From assembly GCA_019359325.1 (NCBI GenBank), contig JAHHHN010000039.1:1-42423 (forward strand): 42,423 nucleotides of DNA, in the 5' to 3' direction. The DNA is from Mojavia pulchra JT2-VF2 (GTDB taxonomy: Bacteria; Cyanobacteriota; Cyanobacteriia; Cyanobacteriales; Nostocaceae). A program made the translations under genes and the position numbers. Positions 18,106 through 26,930 of this stretch are shown here, piece by piece. Within the stretch, counting starts at the first letter, position 1, and each line of letters begins with the position of its first letter. The notes beneath the pieces are model-generated. The model did not search any database. It was not told the origin of the DNA and was given only the letters and a program-made list of their open reading frames with translations.

Positions 18106-18558
18106 ATGATTAAAAATATATCTATCAATTCTCCTGCTCCCCATGAATCTTTCAAGCAAAAGCCAACCGACGAGGTAGTTATTGTGCGCCCAGATGCCGC
18201 AACACTGGCTGGCGAACGGTTATCGCATTTTGTTGGGATCAGTGGAAATACAACGGGTGCGAAGGGAATTTCCATGAATCTCGTGATTATTCCTCCTGGA
18301 GGAATTGCCGAGCCACACTTTCACCCAGATCATGAAACGGCAATTTATATTCTCAAGGGTCGGGTTGAAGTCTTTTATGGGCAAGGACTAAAGCAATGCC
18401 AAGTGTGTGAAACAGGGGATTTCGTTTTTACTCCCCCAGGTGTTCCGCATCAACCTCGGAATCTGAGTGCAATAGAACCCGTTTATGTACTAGCTGCTCG
18501 CAACGATCCAAACGAACAGGAGGAAGCCGTACTCTACGAGCCGATGTTGGATAGTTAA
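18106..18558 (+). CDS. cupin-domain protein
   Basis: The 150-aa protein has one cupin barrel: metal-binding motif 1 as PHFHPDHETAIYILKGRVEVFYG and motif 2 as GDFVFTPPGVPHQPRN. Both contain the expected His and Glu ligands. The substrate is unknown; the form resembles small metal-dependent cupins near redox genes. The ATG at 18106 has AAAGGA seven bases upstream and is clearly better than the open-frame start at 18040. It lies between two CyRepA1-tail copies and transcribes in the opposite direction from them. Confidence 0.8.
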   Translation: MIKNISINSPAPHESFKQKPTDEVVIVRPDAATLAGERLSHFVGISGNTTGAKGISMNLVIIPPGGIAEPHFHPDHETAIYILKGRVEVFYGQGLKQCQVCETGDFVFTPPGVPHQPRNLSAIEPVYVLAARNDPNEQEEAVLYEPMLDS

Positions 18559-18642
18559 TAGTTAAGTCTGCTTTAGTGTTCGTCTGCTCAAGGGGCGCAA
18601 GAGAACTGCTACAAAGCAAAAGTAAAGCAATTTTTTAACTTT

Positions 18643-19554
18643 TTACCCCATCCATTGCACCCAATCGGGAGCCACAGCCACCAATTGACCAAACATCACA
18701 GGCTCTTGCTCTTCCATCTCTACCATCACCCCCCATCGCTCGTCACTTGTCAGGGAACTCAAAAACTCTTTGACTGCATCAACCCCAATTTTTACCTGTT
18801 CCATGAACATTGCAGTATAGGATTTAACCTGCTGCCACCAAGAATCACTTCCGCTCTCATCGCCGTCCATACCCCCCAATAAGAAAGAGCAGGGGGAGCA
18901 GGGGGAGAGGTGCAGCGGGGGGAGAGAAAAGTCGTTTAACAACTCTCTTTCTTCCCCAGCCTCCCCAGCTTCCCCAGCTTCAAGTGCCGCGTCCATACCC
19001 CCCTGATTATTACTTCCATCTTCATTAATGGGGGGTGTGGACGGAGCGTTGATGCCATAAATAGTCTGCATTATAGCCGTATAAGCCGCGTGTTTCTCCT
19101 GTTCTGTCTGCCGCCTCCTTTGTTTCTCCTCTCGCTGTCGTTGGCGATACTCCAAAACCCGCTTTGCAAAAGCAACATCATCAGTATTCAGTCGATAGTA
19201 CCGAACCCGTTTGCCATCCTCAACGGGACGACGGAACTCAGTTGATAATCCAAGTTGTAAAAGATACTGGCTCAAAATCCATGCGGGAGATTCATCAGGT
19301 GGAATGGTCAAATTGAGAATACCTTTGATATGCGCTACATTCCGTTTAGAGAAATCTGCCAATGCTTCAATCATCGCCTCATCCCCTTTAATCTCAACCC
19401 CATCCATCAAGTTTGTCAAGACCGCCCTCAATCCCAGCCGATGACGCATTAACCAAGACGTAGAATGATTGCCCCAGTCAGTACATATAGGTAGGCGAGG
19501 TGCGTACCGCCCAGCTTCGCTAACGCGTTCCGACTTATCTCGTTCGGTCACCAC
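18643..19554 (-). CDS. CyRepA1-tail protein with open frame, 303 aa (copy 5)
   Basis: An open frame covers the complete tail module: LPICTDWGNHSTSWLMRHRL at about residues 21-40, a winged-helix-like part (VAHIKGILNLTI, RVRYYRLNTDDVAFA), a charged helix (RQRQREEKQRRRQTEQEK), a variable Gly/Glu linker and the terminal SWWQQVKSYTAMFMEQVK...FLSSLTSDERWGVM...FGQLVAVAPDWVQWMG. The first 20 residues (MVTERDKSERVSEAGRYAPR) are unrelated to the other copies and partly encoded by a repeat-like sequence. It lacks all catalytic domains of CyRepA1. A long inserted segment at about 188-235 (EAGEAGEAGEE, PCSPCSF) comes from a G-rich inverted repeat. Whether it is expressed is unknown. Confidence 0.55.
   Translation of the reverse strand: MVTERDKSERVSEAGRYAPRLPICTDWGNHSTSWLMRHRLGLRAVLTNLMDGVEIKGDEAMIEALADFSKRNVAHIKGILNLTIPPDESPAWILSQYLLQLGLSTEFRRPVEDGKRVRYYRLNTDDVAFAKRVLEYRQRQREEKQRRRQTEQEKHAAYTAIMQTIYGINAPSTPPINEDGSNNQGGMDAALEAGEAGEAGEERELLNDFSLPPLHLSPCSPCSFLLGGMDGDESGSDSWWQQVKSYTAMFMEQVKIGVDAVKEFLSSLTSDERWGVMVEMEEQEPVMFGQLVAVAPDWVQWMG
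18890..19000. repeat. G-rich/C-rich inverted insertion inside CyRepA1-tail copy 5
   Basis: AGCAGGGGGAGCAGGGGGAG on one side and CCCCAGCCTCCCCAGCTTCC on the other flank about 40 bases and are roughly complementary. The same type of core lies inside the MITEs at 22807-22984 and 34311-34472. The insertion keeps the reading frame open. Confidence 0.55.
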
Positions 19555-20225
19555 ATCCGGCGGCGTAACAAATTCTCATCCATGCTCCGAGGTGATAGCT
19601 TTCCCGGGTAAGCTATATCTATTCTTTAACTAATAAATATTAATAAATGCTGAAGTCAAAGCTTCGTCAGGGTACAACAAATATTTTCATGGAAAGCTGA
19701 GAATTGCTCAAGTTCACTAAGTAGAATAAATCTAATGCATACAGCTAATATCAGTTTAAAGTAAAGTTATTTACTTTTATATCTTTATTCCCATCAAGCA
19801 TAAAAATAACTGTTGAAGTTGAGCAAAACAATTTCAAGAGCGCAGTGATACTTTTCCTGTCAACGTAGGTCTACGCGTAGCTTGCTTAGACATTAAAGTA
19901 CATCGCTAAGGCTGCTCCCGCTCGCAATTTGCAATTAAATACACTTCCATCCACTTGAATATTTGGATAATTTGTGGATTTCAAGCCGCCACTAATCTTT
20001 GATTCAGTGGTCTTCAATCGGTGGTGAGTTCAAGCTCCCTAAAATTGTAACGGCAAATTGTTTTGACACTAGCAGATAACAAAATTTTGAATGAAGTAAA
20101 AAAGTCTCTGAGCCAAATTTCTTCATTTGGTAAACCTGTATTTCATCAAAGTGGAATAAGTGTAGCTGATGTTTTGAAAATTTTGCTCAAGCTTTACACA
20201 ACATTAAATATAAGGATGAATTCGT
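19555..20225. other. 670-base gap, relics only
   Basis: No supported gene. It starts at the divergent edge of CyRepA1-tail copy 5, continues AT-rich, and has a GC-rich repeat-like patch at 19865-19925 (GTCTACGCGTAGCTTGC and GCTGCTCCCGCTCGC). The last 150 bases have short open stretches but no convincing frame. Confidence 0.5.
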
Positions 20226-20390
20226 ATGAGTAAACTGATAGTTCCTCCCAATATTATTGGTACAAATCAGTGCGAGCGCAATCAAAGGAGGCGAAACAAT
20301 CCCAAACCATTACTATTGGTTCATTTGGCAGTACTTTTATTGCTATCTAAAGGACTACTGAGTCTTTCTAAGTCAGCCTCAAACTCATAG
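20226..20390 (+). CDS. small single-span membrane protein, 54 aa
   Basis: ATG at 20226 follows AAGGA by nine bases. The product has a polar, basic N-terminal part (NQCERNQRRRNNPK) and one hydrophobic stretch (PLLLVHLAVLLLLSKGLL), typical of a one-pass membrane peptide with its N-terminus inside. I do not recognise a family. It lies 24 bases before the di-heme peroxidase gene on the same strand and may be its leader or partner. Confidence 0.4.
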   Translation: MSKLIVPPNIIGTNQCERNQRRRNNPKPLLLVHLAVLLLLSKGLLSLSKSASNS

Positions 20391-20414
20391 TTTCCATAAG
20401 TATAGCGAGGTATT

Positions 20415-22421
20415 ATGATTCACTCAAATAGCGCATTAGTAATATTAATCTTGCTGATTTCAATGCTCTTTTGGATTTATTTAAAGTATAAAACCAGAAG
20501 AATATCAAGATATTCACGCCCTCTGGCAATTTTGGTCATGGTTTCTCTGGCGATCGCTGGTGGAGGTATCGTATCCGCGCAAGTAACACCCAACCCGGCT
20601 CCCCTAAATAACATAACCAGTTTACCACCGGTTACACCAGCAGACGCAACCCCGGCAAACCCACCACTCTTGACAGCAGTGGCTCAACCAAGCAATCTCA
20701 CAGACTTTGTTGACGACCAGACAGCCCTACTCAAACTAGGAAAAGCCCTATTCTGGGATATGCAACTTGGTAGTGATGGCATTCAGTCCTGTGCTAGTTG
20801 TCACTTTCATGCGGGAGTTGATAACAGATCAAAGAATCAAATCAGTCCTGGTGTTTTGGCATCACTCAAAGATATAACTTTTCAGGTAGGTGGTGGTGCA
20901 AACTATCAACTCACACCAGCAGATTTTCCATTTCACAAACTGGCAGATCCTAACTCTCGAAAGAGTACAGTTATTTCTGACACTAACGATGTCGCCTCAT
21001 CCCAAGGTGTGTTTTACAGTGTTATTAAGAACACTGTTCCAGGTCAAGCAGTGGATTCGACTACATCTGAGCCAGATCCAGATGGCTTTCAAGTCAATGG
21101 AATTAATGTGCGCCGAGTTGAGCCGCGTAATACCCCAACGGTAATTAATGCAATCTTCAACAAACTCCAGTTTTGGGATGGTCGCGCCAAAGAAACCTTC
21201 AATGGGGTGAATATAAATGGAGCAGCAGACCCTAGTGCTAAAGTTTACAAAGCTATCAAACAAAACCAACTAACTGCTGTTTCCGTTTCGCTCAACAATT
21301 CCTCTTTAGCTTCCCTAGTAACTGGGCCACTATTGAGTCCATTTGAGACATCTGCTAATGGTCGTACCTTACCTGAAGTCGGTGCTAAGTTTCTGCGAAA
21401 AAAAGGTCAGAAGATCAAAAGCCTCAGACCTTTGGGTAAACAACTTGTACATCAGCAAGACAGTGTTTTAGGAGCTGAGAGTCGATTCCCTCAGCCCGGT
21501 CTGAAAACCGCATCCTATGATCAGCTGATTCGGAAAGCCTTTAAGAAGGAATGGTGGAAGTCAAAGTCAATCATTCAAGTTGAGACTAATGGAACACCAA
21601 CAATCCTCGCTAAAAATGATGATGTTAATGAGAGTGAGGAAGGACAAACTTTACCTGCAAATCAGTTTTCGCTCAGGGATTGGAACTTCTCTTTATTCTC
21701 TGGGTTAGCAATGCAAAAGTATATGTCTACTCTTGTGTCTGACAAGACACCTTTTGATCAATTCCAAGCGGGAAATACCAATGCTCTCACCGCTCAGGAA
21801 AAAAGCGGTCTGGCTGTATTTGTCAATAATCCAGCTAATGGCGGCGGTAATTGTAACTTCTGCCATACGATTCCAGAATTCACCAGCGCTTCGCTGAGAA
21901 GAACCGCAGGAGTAGCTTCAACTGATTCAAGTGACCCGCTGATTAATAATTTTACTAACGGCTTCATTCCTAACTACGGTGTCAGACCTGCCTTAGATGA
22001 CCCAGGAGCCGGAAACACTACCACATCACTGTTCAAAACACCTGCCCTGCGTAACATTGGCTTGACAGCACCGTATATGCATAACGGTGGGATGGCAACT
22101 CTAGAGCAAGTAGTAGACTTTTACAATCGTGGTCGAGGTGATGACGGTGGTGGTGTAACACCGTTGAACTTAACCGATGCTCAAAAAGCTGATTTGGTCG
22201 CTTTCTTAAGAAACGGACTTACGGATCGGCGAGTTCTCCTTGAACAAGAACCTTTTGATCATCCGCAATTGTTCATCCCTAATGGACATCCGGGCAATCA
22301 AAGTTCAGTGACTGCCAGTGGCAATACTAATGGAACTGCTACAGCTACAGATCAGCTAGTGGAAATACCCGCAGTTGGTCGTAATGGCGTTACTACTCCC
22401 CAGCCAAATTTCTTAGAGTAA
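20415..22421 (+). CDS. di-heme cytochrome c peroxidase / MauG-family protein, membrane-anchored
   Basis: The 668-aa protein has an N-terminal hydrophobic anchor (about 1-23) and another hydrophobic stretch at about 38-54 before a mature domain rich in Pro. Two c-type heme motifs are visible: CASCH with Cys126 and CNFCH with Cys480. Family motifs NTPTVINAIFNKLQFWDGRA, FKTPALRNIGLTAPYMHNGG and VVDFYNRGRGDD are present. It is larger than classical bacterial peroxidases (about 350 aa), with an insertion between the heme domains. It probably works in the periplasm, reducing peroxide or oxidising a protein or small substrate. The first hydrophobic segment may be an extra anchor, or the true start may be downstream. 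Confidence 0.85.
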   Translation: MIHSNSALVILILLISMLFWIYLKYKTRRISRYSRPLAILVMVSLAIAGGGIVSAQVTPNPAPLNNITSLPPVTPADATPANPPLLTAVAQPSNLTDFVDDQTALLKLGKALFWDMQLGSDGIQSCASCHFHAGVDNRSKNQISPGVLASLKDITFQVGGGANYQLTPADFPFHKLADPNSRKSTVISDTNDVASSQGVFYSVIKNTVPGQAVDSTTSEPDPDGFQVNGINVRRVEPRNTPTVINAIFNKLQFWDGRAKETFNGVNINGAADPSAKVYKAIKQNQLTAVSVSLNNSSLASLVTGPLLSPFETSANGRTLPEVGAKFLRKKGQKIKSLRPLGKQLVHQQDSVLGAESRFPQPGLKTASYDQLIRKAFKKEWWKSKSIIQVETNGTPTILAKNDDVNESEEGQTLPANQFSLRDWNFSLFSGLAMQKYMSTLVSDKTPFDQFQAGNTNALTAQEKSGLAVFVNNPANGGGNCNFCHTIPEFTSASLRRTAGVASTDSSDPLINNFTNGFIPNYGVRPALDDPGAGNTTTSLFKTPALRNIGLTAPYMHNGGMATLEQVVDFYNRGRGDDGGGVTPLNLTDAQKADLVAFLRNGLTDRRVLLEQEPFDHPQLFIPNGHPGNQSSVTASGNTNGTATATDQLVEIPAVGRNGVTTPQPNFLE

Positions 22422-22806
22422 TACCATTTGTATTGGACTTTGGACAGAACGATTGGTCAGTAAAATGTTACTTGGTTTGATATCGAATGGCACTAAGAAA
22501 AGCTCAAAGCCATACAGGATAAGCGCTACAGATTCTAAAGCCATTAAACATTGTCGGGACGGGGCAGGCGATTGTTCTTGATGAAGTGTTGCGATCACTA
22601 ATGAAGTTTGTTCCTGGTTACGCCAGGAGGGTTGTTGGGATGCCTGTGGCAGTAAAGTATGCTATGCCTAACTCTAGACAGTGCAAAGATGTACGGGTTG
22701 TCCAAAAAATTTTTAGGTAGGAAAAGTTTACTCGTTCATGAAATACTTTCAAAAAGACGAGCAAGCAAACATCATAAATACTACTGTGACACGACGAGTA
22801 CAAATC
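22422..22806. other. gap with MITE end fragment
   Basis: No gene supported. GAATGGCACTAAGAAAAGCT at 22485-22504 is identical over 20 bases to the left end of the MITE at 34311, but its internal sequence and right end are missing. The remaining sequence shows nothing I can name. Confidence 0.5.
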
Positions 22807-22984
22807 GAATGGCACTAAGTTTAGTTACTTGTTGAGGCAAGTTGGGGGAGCGGGGGGAGCAGGGGGTGCTGGGGGAGACAAAAAAATAAGTGTATTCTTG
22901 GGTTTTATAGTATTAAGAGTTACTAAAAATTACTCTTTACTTCCCCAGCCTCCCCAGCTCCCCCAGCTTATCTTCGTGACATTC
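22807..22984. mobile_element. MITE, 178 bp, with G-quadruplex-type core
   Basis: The left end GAATGGCACTAAGTTTAGTT matches the reverse complement of the right end of the MITE at 34311-34472 and continues with TTGTTGAGGCAAG as in that copy. The right end TCTTCGTGACATTC is a degraded form of TCTTAGTGCCATTC. The centre has four G-runs of 5-6 (22844-22875) on one side and the complementary C-runs near 22945-22968 on the other. No target duplication remains. It has replaced the end of CyRepA1-tail copy 6. Confidence 0.65.
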
Positions 22985-23145
22985 GGGGCAATGGCTATCA
23001 TTTGCCCATATTTCTCTCCTTCCATCTCCTCAAACTCCAGCATCACGCCCCAACGTTCATCACTCGTTAGGGTACTAAGGAACTCTTTGACCGATTCCAC
23101 TCCATACTCCAGCCTCTGAATCGCTAACTGGGCATAATATTTACT
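22985..23145 (-). pseudogene. CyRepA1-tail relic (copy 6)
   Basis: The minus strand reads KYYAQLAIQRLEYGVESVKE, FLSTLTSDERWGVMLEFEEM and then GEKYGQMIAIAP before the MITE cuts off the PDWVEWM end. There is no start or upstream domain. Confidence 0.75.
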
Positions 23146-23229
23146 GTACGTTCGCTGATTTTTGAAGGGAGAAAGAAATTAAAACTCAACTGCAAAAGCG
23201 AATGGGTGATCGCAGAACTTTTCGGTCTA

Positions 23230-24828
23230 CTAAAATTGCATGGATTGATTGACATAGATGTCAACTGCTGTGCCGGCTGGTAAAAACCAAACGTTAGTTC
23301 GTTGAGTTATCTGAGAGATTGCTTGTTGATTACGTTGGGCAATTTGAGGAACTACAGTGTTCATACCACCTTCAAAAACTCCAGCCAAGATATTGCGTTG
23401 AGGGTTGGTATTGCTAACGATAGTACTAGAACCACTTGTAGTAACAACTTGGGACTCAGTACGGTTAATTAACTCTGCTGCTTTGCCAAGACCACCTAAA
23501 ACAAATAGTCCTAGATCCATACTGGCAATAGATGACCCCCGATCAGGAAATTGGTTTGCGGTTAGAGGTTTACCTTGGGGAGCACGAATCATCAGCGTAT
23601 TTCGTGGTATGTCCCTTTGTGTGAGTTTGCCTTGAGCTTGCAAAATAACTTTGATTACGTCTAGCTGTACCAAGCCTTGATCCGAAACAGAACTCATTTG
23701 AGTTAATAATTCAGTATTGGCAGGGACAGCGATCGCACCATCTACAGATTTTAATGGTTCTTGCAAACGCACTACAAATACATTTGTGTTATTGCCATTT
23801 GCGGATTTAGACGTTTCTCCAAATACAGCTGTCGCCAACACAGCTTTAGCATGGCTGCCGACAGCTAGAGATTTTGGACTCTGCTGTGCTACTTGGTTCG
23901 CTCTAGAAGTTTGCTGCTTTGGTAGTTGTTCTGGGTTGGGATTTGTTATCTGTTGTTCCCCCTGTCCATTGTTTGTCTCTTGCTGAGAAGTTACATTTAT
24001 ATTAGGTTGCTCAGTAACACTCACCTGTCCATAGCTACCTAACTTTGCTAACCTTGCCAAATCTTGGAGTGGGTTTGATGTAGGTCGTGGAGTTACATCA
24101 ACTAATGGTTGAGTTTGTAGTTGAACAATTATTGGTTGGGGTGGTGGTGAAGATTGAGCAAAAGATTGTTGAGGATAGGGATATCTAACAATGCGCTCAA
24201 CTGTGACTGTTCGAGGTACGTAAACTGTTGACATCGGTGTTGGTGTTTTTTGTACCACTGTTCTTTTAGATCGAGAAGCATCAAGCTGTGAGTTTTGTTG
24301 AGCTGCTAACTCAGAAGGCGACATCAGTTTCCCGCTTCTAATTTGTTGTTGTGCTAATTTCACAGCCACTGCTTGTTCACTCAGGGCTAATTTTGTTTTT
24401 AAAGTCTCTACTTTTTCCTCTAAATCTGATTCTCTGGATTGCTGTTTTGTTGGCGATTGTATTTCTAGAGAAACAACATTATTGTTTTTTGGTTTTTGAT
24501 CATTACTACTCATCAACTGTGATAAGAACCCGCCAGTAAATAAAACTATAACTAAAGTAGCAGTACCTACCAAGCCTAACTTACCAAAGGCATTAGATGA
24601 GAATGATTGTTTAGTCTTCTCTTCTATTGGTTGAGATGATAATGGCTGCAAATTAGCTGATTCTTCTAATACTTCAGCATCAGCAGATAAAGATTCTTCT
24701 TCCAAACCAACTAATTTTGCCATTCTTAATTCCCAATCTTTATAATTTACTTCTAATGGATAGTTGTCAGATTGGTGATTAGCTAAATTCTGTGGAGGAG
24801 TCCCTGAAAAAATTGAATTTTGAGCCAT
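23230..24828 (-). CDS. VirB10/TrbI-like type IV secretion protein, orphan
   Basis: The 532-aa protein has a cytoplasmic N-terminus of about 75 residues, one membrane segment (GLVGTATLVIVLFTGGFLSQL, about 85-105), a coiled coil (EEKVETLKTKLALSEQ), a Pro/Gln-rich periplasmic linker of about 200 residues and a C-terminal beta domain. That domain begins at HAKAVLATAVFGE and ends with NVWFLPAGTAVDIYVNQSM, which matches the usual VirB10/TrbI ending. This layout spans the envelope in type IV secretion and conjugation. No other VirB or Tra genes are visible here. Similar lone proteins occur in filamentous cyanobacteria. The start at 24828 has no strong ribosome binding site. Confidence 0.65.
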   Translation of the reverse strand: MAQNSIFSGTPPQNLANHQSDNYPLEVNYKDWELRMAKLVGLEEESLSADAEVLEESANLQPLSSQPIEEKTKQSFSSNAFGKLGLVGTATLVIVLFTGGFLSQLMSSNDQKPKNNNVVSLEIQSPTKQQSRESDLEEKVETLKTKLALSEQAVAVKLAQQQIRSGKLMSPSELAAQQNSQLDASRSKRTVVQKTPTPMSTVYVPRTVTVERIVRYPYPQQSFAQSSPPPQPIIVQLQTQPLVDVTPRPTSNPLQDLARLAKLGSYGQVSVTEQPNINVTSQQETNNGQGEQQITNPNPEQLPKQQTSRANQVAQQSPKSLAVGSHAKAVLATAVFGETSKSANGNNTNVFVVRLQEPLKSVDGAIAVPANTELLTQMSSVSDQGLVQLDVIKVILQAQGKLTQRDIPRNTLMIRAPQGKPLTANQFPDRGSSIASMDLGLFVLGGLGKAAELINRTESQVVTTSGSSTIVSNTNPQRNILAGVFEGGMNTVVPQIAQRNQQAISQITQRTNVWFLPAGTAVDIYVNQSMQF

Positions 24829-24889
24829 AATATTTAAAAATTAATGGGAATTTTTTTACATCATTTTTCTTATAAGCTGCATATTTTTT

Positions 24890-25264
24890 AGATTGGGGGT
24901 CGAGCGGTACCAAGGCGGTAAGCAGCTAATGTTGATGACCGTACTCCGGTACCAGAGATGACACAAGATATTGTGGGTAACCTCTTTGGTGATAGAGGTT
25001 AGATTTCACACAAACTTTTTGGGGAGCCTTACGAGCGAAGCTTGCAGCTAATCATAAAATTCAAAAAGAAGATGAAAAAGTGAGTTGGTTCCCTTGATGG
25101 ATAAAATCTTGCTCCGTAAGCGAGTTGTAATTGAGTCGGTCAATGACCAACTTAAGAACATTTGCTGCTTTGAGCACTCAAGGCATGGGAGTGTACTTAA
25201 CTTTATGGTTAATCTTTTCGCTGGACTAGTTGCTTACACCTACCAAGAGAAAAACCTACTTTAA
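24890..25264 (+). pseudogene. IS982-family transposase remnant
   Basis: The plus strand reads VDDRTPVPEMTQDIVGNLFG, DRG-stop-ISHKLFGEPYER, then after a frame change MDKILLRKRVVIESVNDQLK, NICCFEHSRHGSVLNFMVNL and AYTYQEK, ending in TAA at 25262-25264. This is the C-terminal half of an IS982-type DDE transposase with one nonsense codon and one indel. The N-terminal part and the ends of the element are not visible. Confidence 0.75.
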
Positions 25265-26079
25265 ATATTATTTTAAAGGTTTACCTATTTTCCTGGCTGC
25301 TGTTTTTTAGTTTCGTCGAACTCAGGTAAATTTAGGATTTATATTAATTTATCAGTAGATTTCACATTATTAAGAGATGGTGTTGGGAAAAATATCTGCT
25401 TAATGCTTCGACTAGACATTTGCTAAATTTCTATTAAATAAAAAACTTACGCATTGACAGAAAAATGAGAATCTAAATTCAAGTCCACTTTCTATTTTAG
25501 GTGTTATAGAATGAAGTTGCGAGCACTTGAAGAAACAAATTTAGTTCAACTTCATACCAGTTTTCAATTAACTCTTCCGCTTCCCTTAATTCTAGTTGTA
25601 GCAAAAATTGATTAACACTATCTCATGGGATAGACCTTTTAAAATCTTAGTAGTACTCAAAATGTAATGATGGAGAAGTTGAGTTTCTTGGCGTTCTCCT
25701 CCCATGCCTGCCTGTCCCCTTAGACTTATCCCTCTTTTGTCAAAGTGCGAACATTAATAAACTTCTTTGCTACGCAACGCTGGCGCGAACGTCACTACAC
25801 CCCACACCCTACACCCAAAAGCCTTATAAATAAAGGATTTAGCGTTATATTAGTGCCATTCGTCTAAAACCCTGTTGCATCGCAGTAACACCCCTTAGCA
25901 GCCCCCACAGCCTCATTTAGTGTTTGGGGAGTGTCGGATGTGTTAAGGGCTGGTGTATTTATATCTATATTATTAGTGCCTGACACCAAACAATTCGCAG
26001 TGACGCTCCTTCGTCGTTAAGGTTTTGCTAACGCAATTATAGATAACTGCGATTTGCTTCCTTATTAATTGCGAATTGG
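25265..26079. other. 815-base gap with repeat fragments
   Basis: No supported gene. It holds a solo MITE-type end (TAGTGCCATTC at 25851-25861) and GC-rich repeat-like patches near 25765-25795 and 26000-26040. A short minus-strand stretch near 25510-25630 reads as protein-like (LQLELREAEELIENWYEVEL) but has no start and no recognised family. Confidence 0.5.
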
Positions 26080-26240
26080 TTTGATGCTTCATCCCGACTG
26101 AACCAATGTCCGAAAATCACATCACACTCCTCATCGGCTGGAACAAACCGATAAACGCACTCCCACTTTCCCCAAGGGCCCCAACCGACCGATGTCAGAC
26201 AACTTCAAATCAATCTTGTCGAGTAGTTTCTGGATAGGAA
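26080..26240 (-). pseudogene. CyRepA1 fragment (copy 7, section before the tail)
   Basis: The minus strand reads QKLLDKIDLKLSDIGRLGP and, after a one-base frame change, KWECVYRFVPADEECDVIF. This matches QKLLDKIDLRLSYVGRLGP and KRECVYKFVGTDDGRDTIF in the copy at 4877-6212. It lacks both flanking regions. Confidence 0.7.
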
Positions 26241-26321
26241 AAAATTGAGGAGAAGGGTCAGTACGAATCCGTGAGCTATTCTAACCCTGAGCAACATTTT
26301 GAAGATAACGGAATTTGTTCT

Positions 26322-26921
26322 CTATTCTGAAATAGTTCTGGGTGAATAACGACGGGCATCTAACGTCACGAAGTCAAAGTTGGTCTGGGCACCAGCTGAT
26401 TTCAAACGTATCTCTAGAGGTTGCCCTACAGGAACGCTACTAGGGCTGATGTATGTAAGAGTTAACCTCTCGAATTTACCTGGGCTTGGAACTGGGATAT
26501 TAGTCTGATTGGCAGAGGCGAGTACAGTGTTGCCAGCACGCAACTCAATAGTAAAGCCGGGAAAGGTTGTAAAATCCAATCTTCGTCCTACGGATATGCC
26601 CAAGGTGTATATCGTGTTCGGAGCTAAGGTAGTTGGAAGTGTTTGATATACAGTCGCACCATTGCTGTAGAGCGTTTGGATTCCATCAAGTACAGAATTA
26701 AATGAGTTAGAAGAAGGGTTAAATACTCCCGGATTGCCAGTATTAATTACTGACCAACCAGTTATGTTTGCAATATTAAAAGACCCATTAAAAACAGAAG
26801 GAGACTCAAAACTAGGATTGCTGATCGCAATTGGTTCAGCATGAACCGAAGGCATTCCAACAGTGAGTAAAGTGGTTACTGCTGCCCCAGCAAGAGGAAA
26901 CAACAAATTATTGACTTGCAT
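26322..26921 (-). CDS. secreted jelly-roll (DUF642/carbohydrate-binding-like) protein
   Basis: The protein has about 199 aa, with a signal peptide (MQVNNLLFPLAGAAVTTLLT, cleavage near SVHAEP) and one beta-sandwich domain: ISNPSFESP, ITGWSVINTGNPGVFNP, DGIQTLYSNGATVYQTL, YTLGISVGRRLDFTTFPGFT, QPLEIRLKSAG and TNFDFVTLDA. This pattern occurs in secreted cyanobacterial proteins related to carbohydrate-binding modules and, more distantly, to Stig cyclases of hapalindole synthesis. No biosynthetic partners are here, so a cyclase role is not claimed. It lacks a PEP-CTERM tail. The ATG at 26921 has AAAGGTG about seven bases upstream and is better than GTG 26930. Confidence 0.65.
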   Translation of the reverse strand: MQVNNLLFPLAGAAVTTLLTVGMPSVHAEPIAISNPSFESPSVFNGSFNIANITGWSVINTGNPGVFNPSSNSFNSVLDGIQTLYSNGATVYQTLPTTLAPNTIYTLGISVGRRLDFTTFPGFTIELRAGNTVLASANQTNIPVPSPGKFERLTLTYISPSSVPVGQPLEIRLKSAGAQTNFDFVTLDARRYSPRTISE

Positions 26922-26930
26922 AAAATACAC

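Noticed and set aside
22829-23119. Glycine-rich plus-strand frame
   Set aside because: It is the translation of the G-rich MITE core followed by the complement of a CyRepA1-tail relic.
26322-26921. Stig-cyclase of a hapalindole-type pathway
   Set aside because: The fold similarity is only general, and no prenyltransferase, isonitrile or tryptophan genes are in the window.
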